Counted from the first letter of the stretch, positions 1 to 9,361 are shown. The stretch is 64,000 nt of DNA from Paracoccaceae bacterium (GCA_021647745.1 JAKIUB010000001.1:226121-290120); one strand, 5' to 3'. Notes: a model not told the origin generated them from the letters alone. Translations and numbers: made by a program.

Positions 1-475
1 AATGCGCACCACCTGCCAAGATGGCTCGGAGGCGGAGGCGCTGGCGATCAACGAGGTTTCGCTTTTGCGCTCCGGCCCGCAAGCGGCGAAGCTGCGGATA
101 TCGATTAACGGGCAGGTGCGGATGGAAAGCCTTGTTTGTGACGGTGCGCTGGTTTCGACCCCGGCTGGCTCGACGGCGTATAACTATTCGGCCCACGGAC
201 CTATTTTGCCGATTGATGCCAATATCCTGGCGCTGACAGCCGTGGCGGCCTTTCGGCCCCGGCGCTGGCGCGGGGCGCTTTTGCCGATGGATGCGGATAT
301 CAGCATCGAGGTGCTGGAGCCAAAGAAACGCCCGGTTTCGGCGGTGGCGGACTCGGCTGATGTGCGCCATGTGGTGCGCGTGGATATTTCGATCGAGCGC
401 AAGATAACCCATGTGCTGTTGTTTGACCTCGGCCACGGGCTGGAAGAGCGTTTGCTCAACGAACAATTCCAATAG
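1..475 (+). CDS. nadK: NAD kinase, C-terminal part (5' end outside window)
   Basis: Cytosolic ATP-dependent phosphorylation of NAD to NADP. Only the last 157 or so residues are present; the frame is already open at the window edge, so the true start lies upstream and the first Met visible is not a start. The family signature DGALVSTPAGSTAYN followed by SAHGPI is clear at about residues 47-66 of the visible part; this is the NAD-binding loop of NAD kinases. The C-terminal beta-rich section is intact to the TAG stop. The stop lies 9 bases before the next gene, whose ribosome site (AGGAG, 474-478) overlaps this stop codon, so the two are co-transcribed. Confidence 0.93.
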   Translation, partial: MRTTCQDGSEAEALAINEVSLLRSGPQAAKLRISINGQVRMESLVCDGALVSTPAGSTAYNYSAHGPILPIDANILALTAVAAFRPRRWRGALLPMDADISIEVLEPKKRPVSAVADSADVRHVVRVDISIERKITHVLLFDLGHGLEERLLNEQFQ

Positions 476-484
476 GAGATACAT

Positions 485-1552
485 GTGGAACTGAGCCGGA
501 AAAAACAAACAATGTGGTGGGGGGGCGCCGCGCTGCTGCTGGTGCTGTTTTTCTGGGTACTCGGGGGGGCTTTATTGCCCTATATCGCGGGGGCCGCAAT
601 CGCGTATTTTCTGGACCCTCTGGCCGACAGGCTGGAGCGCATGGGGCTGTCGCGGGTGCTGGCGACGGTGGTGATATCATTGCTGACCGCGCTGATTTTT
701 GTGCTGGCGCTGGTGATAATATTGCCACTGCTGATTGATCAGCTGGTCGGCTTGGCCAAGGCGGCGCCGGATTTTGTGGCGCAGTTGCAGCTATGGTTGG
801 GCGAGCAGTTTCCGCAGATATTTGTCGAGGATTCGATGCTGCGCAATGGTTTGGTTTCGCTCCAGAATATGCTCAAGGATCAGGGGACAGCCATGGCAAA
901 TGCCGTGCTGAATTCCTCGCTGGCGGTATTTGATTTTCTGATTTTGCTGGTGGTCACGCCGGTGGTTTCGTTTTATCTGTTGCTGGATTGGGACCGGCTG
1001 GTGGCCAAGATTGATACATGGTTGCCACGCCAGCATGCGGATGTCATCCGCACATTGGCCCGTGATATAGACAAGGTGCTGGCGGGGTTTGTGCGCGGGC
1101 AGTTGATGGTCAGCACTATTTTGGGTAGTTTTTATGCGATTGCGCTGCTGCTGGTCGGCTTACCCTTCGGGGCGGTGATCGGGCTGATTGCAGGGGTGGT
1201 TTCGTTTATTCCGTTTGTCGGGTCGATTGTCGGGGGGGCGCTTTCGATCGGAGTAGCGCTGTTTCACTTCTGGGATCAACCGGTGTGGATTGCGGTTGTC
1301 GCGGGGATATTCGTTTTTGGCCAGTTTGTGGAGGGCAATTTTTTGACCCCGAAGCTGGTGGGCGGTTCTGTCGGGTTGCACCCGGTATGGCTGATGTTTT
1401 CGCTATCGGCCTTCGGGGCGCTGCTTGGTTTTACCGGGCTGCTGATCGCGGTGCCGGTTGCGGCCAGCATCGGGGTTTTCGGGCGGTTTCTGGTGGGCCG
1501 CTACCTTGAGGGGCCGCTCTATCTTGGCCAGCAAGACAAGGATGGAGAATGA
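485..1552 (+). CDS. AI-2E family transporter (PerM/YdiK-type membrane protein)
   Basis: Inner-membrane protein of 355 residues, the usual family length. It has a paired hydrophobic hairpin near residues 15-45, a further segment at about 60-85, and a cluster of segments from 150 to the C-terminus. The glycine/proline-rich motif around FGAVIGLIAGVVSFIPFVG (about 220-238) is characteristic of the family. Members export small molecules or ions; the substrate cannot be read from sequence. The start is GTG at 485: an ATG two bases earlier meets a stop at once, and AGGAG at 474-478 is well placed. The last four bases overlap the next gene as ATGA, so translation is probably coupled. Confidence 0.88.
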   Translation: MELSRKKQTMWWGGAALLLVLFFWVLGGALLPYIAGAAIAYFLDPLADRLERMGLSRVLATVVISLLTALIFVLALVIILPLLIDQLVGLAKAAPDFVAQLQLWLGEQFPQIFVEDSMLRNGLVSLQNMLKDQGTAMANAVLNSSLAVFDFLILLVVTPVVSFYLLLDWDRLVAKIDTWLPRQHADVIRTLARDIDKVLAGFVRGQLMVSTILGSFYAIALLLVGLPFGAVIGLIAGVVSFIPFVGSIVGGALSIGVALFHFWDQPVWIAVVAGIFVFGQFVEGNFLTPKLVGGSVGLHPVWLMFSLSAFGALLGFTGLLIAVPVAASIGVFGRFLVGRYLEGPLYLGQQDKDGE

Positions 1553-2211
1553 GTCGGGAAACCCAGTTGGTAATGGACTATCCGGCGCGGCGGGCGCTTG
1601 GCCGGGCTGACTTTTTTGTAGCACCGTGCAACCGGTTGGCGGTGGCGCAGCTTGAAGGCTGGAGCCGCTGGCCCGAGGGGCGGCTGATGCTGGTCGGGCC
1701 TCGGGGCAGTGGCAAAACCCACCTTGCCCATGTGTGGGCGGCGCTGAGCGGGGCGCGGATATTGCCGGCAGCCACGCTTCAGCCCGAGGATGCAGCCGAG
1801 GTGCTGGTGGTCGAGGATATCGAGAAAATCGGTAAAAACGAAGCGGCGCTGTTTCATGTCTATAATACGATGGCGGCCATGGGCGGGGCTTTGTTGATGA
1901 CAAGCAATGCCGCGCCGGCGCGGCGGGATATCGCGCTGCCGGATCTACGCTCGCGGCTGCAATCGGTACCGCTTGTGGCGCTCGAAAGCCCGGATGACAG
2001 GCTGCTGTCGATGATTATGGCAAAGCTGTTTGACGACCGGCAGTTACGGGTGTCGCAAAAATTGCTGGATTATCTGCTCAAGCGGGTTGGCCGCTCTTAT
2101 CAGGCGGTAAACGCGCTGGTAACCGGGCTGGACAAAGCCGCGCTCGAGGCCCAGAAACCGCTCTCGATTCCCTTTGCTGCCGCATATCTGAAAGAGACCG
2201 GAGATGGTTGA
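1549..2211 (+). CDS. hdaA: HdaA: DnaA-homologous regulator of replication initiation
   Basis: A 220-residue AAA+ protein equal to the ATPase part of DnaA without the DNA-binding domain IV, as in Hda/HdaA. Walker A is GPRGSGKT (50-57), Walker B LVVED (86-90), a sensor-1-like LLMTSN (115-120) and the arginine-finger stretch PDLRSRL (131-137). Known role: with the beta clamp it stimulates ATP hydrolysis by DnaA after initiation (RIDA). The N-terminus is short; a clamp-binding motif of the classic QLSLPL kind is not obvious, though TQLVMDY at residues 5-11 sits where it would be. The gene overlaps its upstream neighbour by 4 bases and ppk by 8, so its expression is tied to polyphosphate genes. 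Confidence 0.88.
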   Translation: MSRETQLVMDYPARRALGRADFFVAPCNRLAVAQLEGWSRWPEGRLMLVGPRGSGKTHLAHVWAALSGARILPAATLQPEDAAEVLVVEDIEKIGKNEAALFHVYNTMAAMGGALLMTSNAAPARRDIALPDLRSRLQSVPLVALESPDDRLLSMIMAKLFDDRQLRVSQKLLDYLLKRVGRSYQAVNALVTGLDKAALEAQKPLSIPFAAAYLKETGDG

Positions 2212-4363
2212 AGCGGACTTTTTAAAGAGAAAACTGCCCGCAGCGATGGACTATGCCGCCGAAGGGCCGGCGCGCTTTATCAACCGCGAGCTTTCATGGC
2301 TGGCCTTTAACTGGCGGGTGCTGGAAGAGGCGGCCAACCCTGAAGTGCCGCTGCTGGAGAGGCTGCGCTTTCTGGTGATATCAGCCACCAATCTGGACGA
2401 ATTCATTACCGTGCGGGTGGCTGGCTTGCGCGAGATGTGCCGCGAGGGGATCGGGAAGGTCTCCGCTGACGGGCTGACCCCGCAGGCGCAGCTTGAAAAG
2501 ATAAACGAAGATATGAAGGCCTTGATGGCACAGCAGCGCAAGACATGGCTGGCCTTGCTCGGAGCGCTGGCAGATGAGAAAATCAATATTCTGGAAGCGG
2601 CGGATGTGCGCGAGGCGGATATGGACGATCTGGCCCGCACCTTCATCGAACAGGTATTTCCGGTGCTGACCCCGATTGCGCTCGACCCTGCGCACCCGTT
2701 TCCCTTTATCGGCTCGGGTGGTTTTGCGCTGGCGCTACAGCTTAAGCGGCGGGGCGAAAATGGCAAGCTGACCGCGCTATTGCCGGTGCCACCACAGCTG
2801 CCACGGTTTTTTCCGCTGGCGGACGGGCCTGCGGGGGAAAAGCGGTTTTTGCCGCTGGAGGCTTTGTTGAAGATGTTTATCGGCGAGCTTTTTCCTGGCT
2901 ACAAGCTGCAAGGGCATTGCGCGTTTCGGGTGCTGCGCGACAGTGATCTCGAGGTCGAGGACGAGGCTGAAGACCTGGTGCGGGAGTTTGAGACCGCGCT
3001 GAAGCGGCGCAAACGGGGCAAGGTGATCCGGATGAATATCTCGGCTGGCGCGCCGCCGGAATTGCGCAAAACCATATTGCACGAGACCGGTATCATGCCT
3101 GACGAGGTGATCGAGTCTGAAGGGTTGATTGGTTATGGGGATCTCGCGGAGCTTATCCTGCCTTCGCGCCCGGAGCTGCTCTGGCCACAATTCACGCCGC
3201 GAGTGCCCGAGCGGGTGCTGGATAACGGCGGCGATATTTTTGCGGCGATACGCCAAAAGGACATGCTGCTGCACCACCCCTACGAGACCTTTAACACCGT
3301 TGTCGAGTTTCTTGAGCAGGCAGCGCGTGATCGCAATGTTATTGCCATCAAGCAAACGCTTTATCGCACCAGCCGCGACAGCCCGATTGTGGCGGCGCTG
3401 TGCGAGGCGGCTGAATCGGGCAAATCCGTGACGGCGGTGGTCGAGCTGAAGGCGCGCTTTGACGAGGCGGCCAATATCCGGCTTTCGCGCACGCTGGAGC
3501 GGGCAGGGGCGACGGTGGTTTACGGATTTATTGACTGGAAAACCCATGCCAAGATATCAACCGTGGTGCGCCGTGAGGGAGACAAACTGGCGACCTACAC
3601 CCATTTCGGCACCGGAAACTACCATCCGGTGACCGCAAATTTTTATACCGACCTTTCGCTTTTCACCTGCGACAAGGTGCTGGGGCGCGATGCCACCAAG
3701 GTGTTTAACTATGTGTCAGGCTATGCGCCTCCGGATAATCTCGAGGCTTTGTCTATCGCGCCGATCACGCTGAAAACCACAATTCTGGAGGGGATCGAGG
3801 GCGAGATAGCCCATGCCAAAGCCGGACGAAAGGCCGCGATCTGGGCCAAGATGAATGCACTGATCGAGCCGGAGGTGATAGATGCGCTCTACCGTGCCTC
3901 GCAGGCGGGGGTGCGGGTGGATCTGGTGGTGCGGGGGATATGCGGGCTGCGGCCGGGGGTGGTGGGCTTGTCGGAAAACATCAGGGTAAAGTCGGTGATC
4001 GGGCGGTTTCTGGAGCATTCGCGCATTGTGTGTTTTGGTGCGGGGCGCGGCCTGCCAAGCGCCAAGGCCAAGGTATATATTTCCTCTGCCGACTGGATGG
4101 GCCGAAACCTGAAATGGCGGGTAGAAACACTGGTGCCGATCCATAATAAAACCGTGCATGCACAGATCATCCAGCAAATCATGGCCGCAAATATGGCCGA
4201 TACCGCCCAGAGCTGGGTGCTGAAGGGCGATGGCCGCTATCAGCGCCACACCGGAGAAAACCTGTTTTCCTGCCATCGGTTCTTTATGGAAAACCCGTCA
4301 CTTTCCGGGCGCGGCTCGGTGGGGGCCAAGGATGCGCCGAGGCTGACCCATGGCGACGACTAG
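2204..4363 (+). CDS. ppk: Polyphosphate kinase 1
   Basis: Reversible transfer of the terminal phosphate of ATP onto a polyphosphate chain. At 719 residues it has family length. The N-terminal domain begins with FINRELSWLAFNWRVLEEA (about 25-43), standard for PPK1. The catalytic core has KQTLYRTS and YTHFGTGNYHPVTA; the latter carries the His that becomes phosphorylated in PPK1. The C-terminal section with LEHSRIVCFG and NLKWRVETLVPI completes the phospholipase-D-like fold. The start chosen is ATG 2204, overlapping hdaA by 8 bases; another ATG at 2246 would still keep the whole domain. The end overlaps ppx by 14 bases. Confidence 0.96.
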   Translation: MVEADFLKRKLPAAMDYAAEGPARFINRELSWLAFNWRVLEEAANPEVPLLERLRFLVISATNLDEFITVRVAGLREMCREGIGKVSADGLTPQAQLEKINEDMKALMAQQRKTWLALLGALADEKINILEAADVREADMDDLARTFIEQVFPVLTPIALDPAHPFPFIGSGGFALALQLKRRGENGKLTALLPVPPQLPRFFPLADGPAGEKRFLPLEALLKMFIGELFPGYKLQGHCAFRVLRDSDLEVEDEAEDLVREFETALKRRKRGKVIRMNISAGAPPELRKTILHETGIMPDEVIESEGLIGYGDLAELILPSRPELLWPQFTPRVPERVLDNGGDIFAAIRQKDMLLHHPYETFNTVVEFLEQAARDRNVIAIKQTLYRTSRDSPIVAALCEAAESGKSVTAVVELKARFDEAANIRLSRTLERAGATVVYGFIDWKTHAKISTVVRREGDKLATYTHFGTGNYHPVTANFYTDLSLFTCDKVLGRDATKVFNYVSGYAPPDNLEALSIAPITLKTTILEGIEGEIAHAKAGRKAAIWAKMNALIEPEVIDALYRASQAGVRVDLVVRGICGLRPGVVGLSENIRVKSVIGRFLEHSRIVCFGAGRGLPSAKAKVYISSADWMGRNLKWRVETLVPIHNKTVHAQIIQQIMAANMADTAQSWVLKGDGRYQRHTGENLFSCHRFFMENPSLSGRGSVGAKDAPRLTHGDD

Positions 4364-5810
4364 GCAGCTTTGTGATCGGGTCGGGGTGATTGATGTAGGC
4401 TCGAACTCGGTGCGATTGGTGGTGTTTGACGGCGCGGCGCGCTCGCCAGCGTATTTTTTTAATGAAAAGGTCTTGTGCGGGCTGGGGCGCGGGCTGGCCG
4501 AGAGCGGGCGGCTTTCGCCTGAAGGGCGGGTGAGGGCGCACGCCGCGATCAAACGGTTTGCGCTGTTGCTCGAGCATATGGAGGTATCGCGCCTGGAAAC
4601 CGTGGCCACGGCGGCGGTGCGCGAGGCCAGTGATGGCGCCGATTTTTGTGCCGGGGTATTGGCGGATACCGGTATTGCGCTACGGGTCGCCAGTGGCGAG
4701 GAGGAGGCGCGGCTTTCTGCACAAGGCGTGCTGCTGGGCTGGCCCGGGGCTGAAGGGGTGGTTTGTGATATCGGCGGCGCGTCGATGGAGCTGGCCCTGC
4801 TTGCTGGCGGGCAGGTAGGCACACGCACCAGCACCCCGCTCGGGCCGCTGAAGCTGGCCGGACGGCAGGGTGATCTCGCAGCCCATATAGATACGGTATT
4901 GGCCGAGGCCATGGAGCGGGCGGACATTCCACAAGGGGAAACGCTGTTTTTGGTTGGCGGTTCGTGGCGCGCACTTGCGCGGATAGATATGGCGCGGCGC
5001 AATTATCCGCTGCATGTGCTGCACGAATACGCCTTGACCAGCGTAGAAATGGGCGAGACGGCTGCGTGGGTTTCGCGCCAGTCTCCCGAAGTGCTTTCAG
5101 CGCTGGGTGAAACCTCGATGGCGCGGCTGCGGCTGGTGCCGCTGGCGGCGGAGGTTATGGGGGGGGTGTTGGCGCGTTTGCGCCCCTCGCGCATTGCCTT
5201 TTCCAGCTACGGTATTCGCGAGGGGCTGCTTTATGAGGCGATGCCATCTGCCATGCGGCAGCTTGATCCGATGATCGAGGCCTGCCGCTATATGGAGGTA
5301 AGCAATGCGCGTTTCCCCGGCTTTGGCGACGCGCTTTTCCGGTGGCTCAAGGGGCTGTTTGCTGGCGAGGATATGCGGCTGGTGCTGGCCGCTTGCCTGT
5401 TGCATGACACCACATGGCGCGCCCACCCCGATTATCGCGCCGATATGTGTTTCGAGACCGTGACCCGCGCCAATATGGGCGGGATCGACCATCAGGGGCG
5501 GCTGTTTCTGGCGTGGGCCATTCGTAGCCGCTATAAGGCCGGTGGTGCCGATGCGGGGGCCACGCTGGCGCTTTTGCCCGAGGCGCGGGCGAATGTGGCG
5601 CGCAGCCTCGGGCTGGCGATGCGGCTCGGGGCGATGATATCGGGGGCGCAAGCCGTGATGCTTGAAGACACGGAACTGACCCTTGAAAACGGTATATTGA
5701 CGTTATCGCTCCCGGGGCGGTCGCGGGCCTTGATGGGCGAAGTGCTGGAAAAACGCTTTCAGGCGCTGGCGCGGGGGCTGGATGCCGAGCCATATTTGCA
5801 GCTGCAATAA
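4350..5810 (+). CDS. ppx: Ppx/GppA family exopolyphosphatase
   Basis: Hydrolyses terminal phosphates from polyphosphate (or the pppGpp gamma-phosphate in GppA relatives). It has 486 residues. The actin-like fold is shown by the first phosphate loop IDVGSNSVRLVVFDG near the N-terminus, the second loop VVCDIGGASMELALL at about 133-147, and HD-type features in the C-terminal half (LAACLLHDTTWRAHPDYRAD). The gene starts inside ppk, 14 bases before its stop, so kinase and phosphatase are made together. Exact substrate preference between polyphosphate and pppGpp cannot be told from sequence. Confidence 0.92.
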   Translation: MATTRQLCDRVGVIDVGSNSVRLVVFDGAARSPAYFFNEKVLCGLGRGLAESGRLSPEGRVRAHAAIKRFALLLEHMEVSRLETVATAAVREASDGADFCAGVLADTGIALRVASGEEEARLSAQGVLLGWPGAEGVVCDIGGASMELALLAGGQVGTRTSTPLGPLKLAGRQGDLAAHIDTVLAEAMERADIPQGETLFLVGGSWRALARIDMARRNYPLHVLHEYALTSVEMGETAAWVSRQSPEVLSALGETSMARLRLVPLAAEVMGGVLARLRPSRIAFSSYGIREGLLYEAMPSAMRQLDPMIEACRYMEVSNARFPGFGDALFRWLKGLFAGEDMRLVLAACLLHDTTWRAHPDYRADMCFETVTRANMGGIDHQGRLFLAWAIRSRYKAGGADAGATLALLPEARANVARSLGLAMRLGAMISGAQAVMLEDTELTLENGILTLSLPGRSRALMGEVLEKRFQALARGLDAEPYLQLQ

Positions 5811-5815
5811 AAGAA

Positions 5816-5837
5816 GCGGCACGCTTTCGCCTGCCGC
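5816..5837 (+). terminator. Short hairpin after ppx
   Basis: GCGGCA (5816-5821) pairs with TGCCGC (5832-5837) around a 10-base loop, five bases after the ppx stop. The following stretch is pyrimidine-rich (CTCTATATTCTTCC) but not a true T-run, so termination would be weak. Confidence 0.4.
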
Positions 5838-6067
5838 CTCTATATTCTTCCCTGAGGCTTGAGCCAGCTTAGATGTGGTCAATAACCCGAGATTGACGGA
5901 ACCATCCTAAGCGCGAGGCACTTGGCGATCACTCGATCAACCTTGAGTCTTGTTAGCGGAACACCGCCGATTCGGCAAAGGAAAACTGCGACAATATTGC
6001 AAGCCGCCGTTGCGCGTGGCGCGGGCATGGCCTAAACCGATAGAAATATTCGAACTGGAGTGTATGG
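5838..6067 (+). other. Non-coding leader region before proS, possibly structured RNA
   Basis: No reading frame of note. The stretch 5870-5913 can fold into a long imperfect hairpin: CTTAG and TGGT/CAAT on the 5' arm pair with ATTG/ACCA and CTAAG on the 3' arm. Further short hairpins follow (GCGG-AACA-CCGC and GCCG-ATT-CGGC near 5950-5977). It may hold the proS promoter and leader or a small RNA. I looked for tRNA, SRP and 6S RNA hallmarks and could not confirm any. Confidence 0.25.
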
Positions 6068-7405
6068 ATGCGCCTTTCCCGCTATTTTTTGCCTGTCCTC
6101 AAGGATAACCCTGCCGATGCGGCGATTGCGAGCCACCGTCTGATGCTGCGCGCCGGGATGATCCGGCAAAGCGCGGCCGGCATTTATAGCTGGCTGCCGC
6201 TGGGCTTCAAGGTGCTGCGCATGCTGGAAAACATCGTGCATGAGGAGCAGCAGCGCGCCGGGCATATTCCGATGCTGATGCCAACCTTGCAAACCGCTGA
6301 CCTGTGGCGCGAATCTGGCCGCTATGAGGATTACGGCGAGGAAATGCTGCGCATAAAAGACCGCCACGGGCGGGATTTGCTTTATGGGCCAACCAACGAA
6401 GAGCTGATCACCGATATTTTCCGCAACTCGGTGAATTCCTACAAGGAATTGCCGCTGACGCTTTACCACATCCAGTGGAAATTCCGCGACGAGGTGCGCC
6501 CGCGCTTTGGCGTGATGCGGGGCCGCGAGTTTTTCATGAAAGACGGCTATAATTTTGACATCGACGAGGCCGCCGCCCTGCACGCCTATAACCGCCATTT
6601 GGTCAGCTATTTGCGCACCTATGAGCGCATGGGGTTGAAGGCAATTCCGATGCGCGCCGATACCGGCCCCATTGGCGGCGACCACTCCCACGAGTTTCTA
6701 GTGCTGGCCGAAACCGGCGAATCCGAGGTGTTTTATGATAGCGCGGTCAGTGAGCTTTCGCTCGGCGACAGGATGATTGATTTTGACAATGTTGAGCAAT
6801 GTCAGGGCATTTTCGAGGAATTCACTACGCCTTATGCTCGCACTGACGAAACCCACGACGAGGCGCTATTTGCAAAGGTGCCAGCCGAGCATCAGCGCAC
6901 AGCACGGGGTATTGAGGTCGGGCAGATCTTTTACTTTGGCACCAAATATTCCGAGAGCATGAATGCCAAGGTCAGTGGCCCGGATGGCAAGCCGGTGCCG
7001 GTGCATATGGGCAGCCACGGGATCGGGGTTTCGCGCCTCGTTGGCGCGCTGATCGAGGCCAATCACGACGAGCGCGGTATTATCTGGCCCGAAGCGGTGG
7101 CGCCTTTCAAGGTCGGGATTGTCAACCTCAAGCAGGGTGGTGAGGCAACCGATCCGGTTTGTGAGCAGCTTTATAAGGGGCTGAAGCTTGCCGGGCTGGA
7201 GCCGCTTTATGATGACCGCGATGCGCGCGCCGGAGCAAAGTTTGCCACCATGGACCTGATCGGTTGCCCGTGGCGCATTACCGTTGGCCCGCGGGGGTTG
7301 AAAAACGGCATGGTCGAGCTGACCAGCCGGCGGACGGGGGAGAGCGAAGAGCTGTCTCCTGCTGCAGCGCTGGACCGTTGCACCCAGATTTACAACGAGG
7401 TTTAA
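6068..7405 (+). CDS. proS: Prolyl-tRNA synthetase, short alphaproteobacterial type
   Basis: Class II synthetase charging tRNA-Pro. At 445 residues it lacks the roughly 180-residue INS editing domain present between motifs 2 and 3 in E. coli-type ProRS, a known trait of alphaproteobacteria. Visible are SAAGIYSWLPLGFKVL (motif 1 region), LYGPTNEELITDIFR, the motif 2 arginine loop in FRDEVRPRFGVMRGREF, and motif 3 GSHGIGVSRLVGALIE, followed by the anticodon-binding C-terminal domain (VGPRGLKNGMVEL). Start at ATG 6068 with GGAG at 6056-6059. Mischarged Ala-tRNA-Pro must be cleared by a separate editing protein, none of which is in the window. Confidence 0.96.
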   Translation: MRLSRYFLPVLKDNPADAAIASHRLMLRAGMIRQSAAGIYSWLPLGFKVLRMLENIVHEEQQRAGHIPMLMPTLQTADLWRESGRYEDYGEEMLRIKDRHGRDLLYGPTNEELITDIFRNSVNSYKELPLTLYHIQWKFRDEVRPRFGVMRGREFFMKDGYNFDIDEAAALHAYNRHLVSYLRTYERMGLKAIPMRADTGPIGGDHSHEFLVLAETGESEVFYDSAVSELSLGDRMIDFDNVEQCQGIFEEFTTPYARTDETHDEALFAKVPAEHQRTARGIEVGQIFYFGTKYSESMNAKVSGPDGKPVPVHMGSHGIGVSRLVGALIEANHDERGIIWPEAVAPFKVGIVNLKQGGEATDPVCEQLYKGLKLAGLEPLYDDRDARAGAKFATMDLIGCPWRITVGPRGLKNGMVELTSRRTGESEELSPAAALDRCTQIYNEV

Positions 7406-7409
7406 GCAC

Positions 7410-8684
7410 TTGGATACGCGCCCTTTTTCAGCCTTTGAGTGGACCATCGCCTGGCGCTATCTGCGGGCGCGGCGCAAAGAGGGCGGGATATCGGTTATTG
7501 CATGGTATGCGCTGATCGGGGTGATGCTGGGCGTGGCAGCGCTGATTGTGGTACAGGCGGTGATGATCGGCTTTCGCGAGGAGTTTACGGACAGGATATT
7601 GGGGGTAAATGCCCATGTAACGATCTATTCGGCTGAATATGACACCCGCGCCTCCAAGAGCCGCAGCTTTGCCGATTACCGCGAGATCACGGCCGCTGTG
7701 GCCGCCGTGCCGGGGGTGACCCGCGCCGCACCTATTATCAAATCGCAGGTGATGGCGGCTGCCAACGGGCAGAATACCGGCGTGCAGATATACGGCGAAT
7801 CGCTGGCGGACCTCAAGGATCTGCCGTTGATTGCCAACCCCGAGAGCTATTTTGGCGATATCGAGCAATACGAGGACGGGGTGGCCATCGGGTCGGGGAT
7901 CGCGCGGGCGCTGAACCTGCGGGTTGGTGATTTCATCCAGCTTATTTCGCCAAACGGGGCGGTCACGCCTTTTGGCACCACGCCGCGCATCAATGATTAC
8001 GAGGTGGTTTATATATTCAGGGTCGGGCGGGCGGATATCGACCGGGCGCGGATATATATGCCCTTTGCCGAGGCGCAGAGCTTTTTTAACCGCGAGGGGC
8101 TGGCGGACGAAATAGAGGTGTTTGTCGAGGATCCGCAAGCGGTGGACGAGCTGAGAGACGCGCTGCGCGAAGCCACCGGCGGCGCTCTGATCTGGACGTG
8201 GCGGGATGCCAACGGCGCCTTTTTGAGCGCGCTGGATACCGAACGGCGGGTGATGTTTATCATCCTTTCACTGGTGGTTTTAATCGCGGCAATGAATATC
8301 ATCTCGGGCTTGGTGATGCTGGTTAAAAACAAGGGGCGGGATATCGGGATATTGCGTACCATGGGGCTGACGCAGGGGTCGATTATGCGGATATTCTTTA
8401 TTTGCGGCTCGTTGATCGGCATAATAGGCACGCTGATGGGGTTGGCGCTCGGCACGTCCTTTGCCTATTATATCGCTGATTTACAGCGCTTTCTGGAGTG
8501 GGCTACAGGGGCGACCTTGTGGAACCCGGAGATCAAGTTTTTGAGCGAAATACCGGCACGGTTGCGGCTTGAGGATGTGGTGGCGACGGTGGTGCTGTCG
8601 CTCGGGCTGTCTTTGCTGATCACGATTTTTCCGGCGCGTAATGCCGCGCGGCTCTCGCCAGTGGAGGCTCTGCGGTATGAATAA
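7410..8684 (+). CDS. Lipoprotein-releasing ABC transporter permease (LolC/LolE family)
   Basis: Inner-membrane subunit of the Lol system that extracts lipoproteins for transfer to LolA. It has 424 residues with one N-terminal membrane segment (about 30-52), a large periplasmic MacB-like core domain, and three C-terminal membrane segments of the FtsX type (about 280-415). The N-terminal FEWTIAWRYLRARR is typical of alphaproteobacterial LolC/E. The start is TTG at 7410, four bases after the proS stop; no ATG or GTG is available upstream of this conserved N-terminus. Only one permease gene is present, as is common in alphaproteobacteria with a single LolC/E-like subunit. Confidence 0.92.
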   Translation: MDTRPFSAFEWTIAWRYLRARRKEGGISVIAWYALIGVMLGVAALIVVQAVMIGFREEFTDRILGVNAHVTIYSAEYDTRASKSRSFADYREITAAVAAVPGVTRAAPIIKSQVMAAANGQNTGVQIYGESLADLKDLPLIANPESYFGDIEQYEDGVAIGSGIARALNLRVGDFIQLISPNGAVTPFGTTPRINDYEVVYIFRVGRADIDRARIYMPFAEAQSFFNREGLADEIEVFVEDPQAVDELRDALREATGGALIWTWRDANGAFLSALDTERRVMFIILSLVVLIAAMNIISGLVMLVKNKGRDIGILRTMGLTQGSIMRIFFICGSLIGIIGTLMGLALGTSFAYYIADLQRFLEWATGATLWNPEIKFLSEIPARLRLEDVVATVVLSLGLSLLITIFPARNAARLSPVEALRYE

Positions 8685-9360
8685 TCCAGTGCTGGAGTTG
8701 CGTGACCTCTCGAAGGTGTATTTCGAGGGTAAAAGCAATGAGATCAGGGTGCTGAATGGTGCATCTCTCACGCTGAAGGCGGGGGAGGTTGTCGGGTTGA
8801 TCGCGCCTTCGGGGGCGGGGAAATCTACCTTGCTCCAGATTGCGGGGCTGTTGGATCCGCCCAGCTCTGGCGAGGTGCTGATCGCGGGGCGGGCCGTGGG
8901 GAAGGTGCGCGATAAGGAACGCACAAGGCTGCGCCGCGAGTCTATTGGTTTTATTTATCAATTTCATCATCTGTTGCCGGAGTTTTCGGCAGTCGAGAAT
9001 ATTTCTTTGCCCCAACGTGCCAATGGTGTGGAAAAGGGAGCGGCCGAGGCCCGCGCCAAGGCCTTGCTCGACAGGGTCGGGTTGGCGGCGCGCTATGAGC
9101 ATCGTCCTGCCGAGCTTTCGGGCGGGGAGCAGCAGCGGGTGGCTTTTTGTCGGGCGCTGGCCAATGAACCGAAGATATTGCTTGCGGATGAGCCAACAGG
9201 AAACCTTGACCCCGAAACCTCTGAAACGGTGTTTTCTGTGTTGATGGAGCTGGTGCGGGAAACCGGGCTTTCGGCGCTGATTGCTACCCATAATCACGAG
9301 CTGGCAGCGCGGATGGACCGGGTGGTGCGGCTGGTGGCGGGTAAGGTGGAACGGGTGTAA
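8677..9360 (+). CDS. lolD: LolD, ATP-binding subunit of lipoprotein-releasing system
   Basis: ABC ATPase of 227 residues. Walker A is APSGAGKST, the signature is LSGGEQQRVAFCRAL and Walker B is ILLADEPTGNLD, the last being typical of the LolD/MacB/FtsE group. The frame is open further upstream (to 8641) but ATG 8677, with GGAGG at 8663-8667, gives the usual N-terminus and overlaps the permease by 8 bases. It powers the permease encoded just before it. Confidence 0.95.
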   Translation: MNNPVLELRDLSKVYFEGKSNEIRVLNGASLTLKAGEVVGLIAPSGAGKSTLLQIAGLLDPPSSGEVLIAGRAVGKVRDKERTRLRRESIGFIYQFHHLLPEFSAVENISLPQRANGVEKGAAEARAKALLDRVGLAARYEHRPAELSGGEQQRVAFCRALANEPKILLADEPTGNLDPETSETVFSVLMELVRETGLSALIATHNHELAARMDRVVRLVAGKVERV

Positions 9361-9361
9361 A

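Noticed and set aside
5870..6010. 6S RNA or 4.5S RNA gene
   Set aside because: Some resemblance to short 6S segments, but the closing stem could not be built and the conserved SRP loop sequence is absent.
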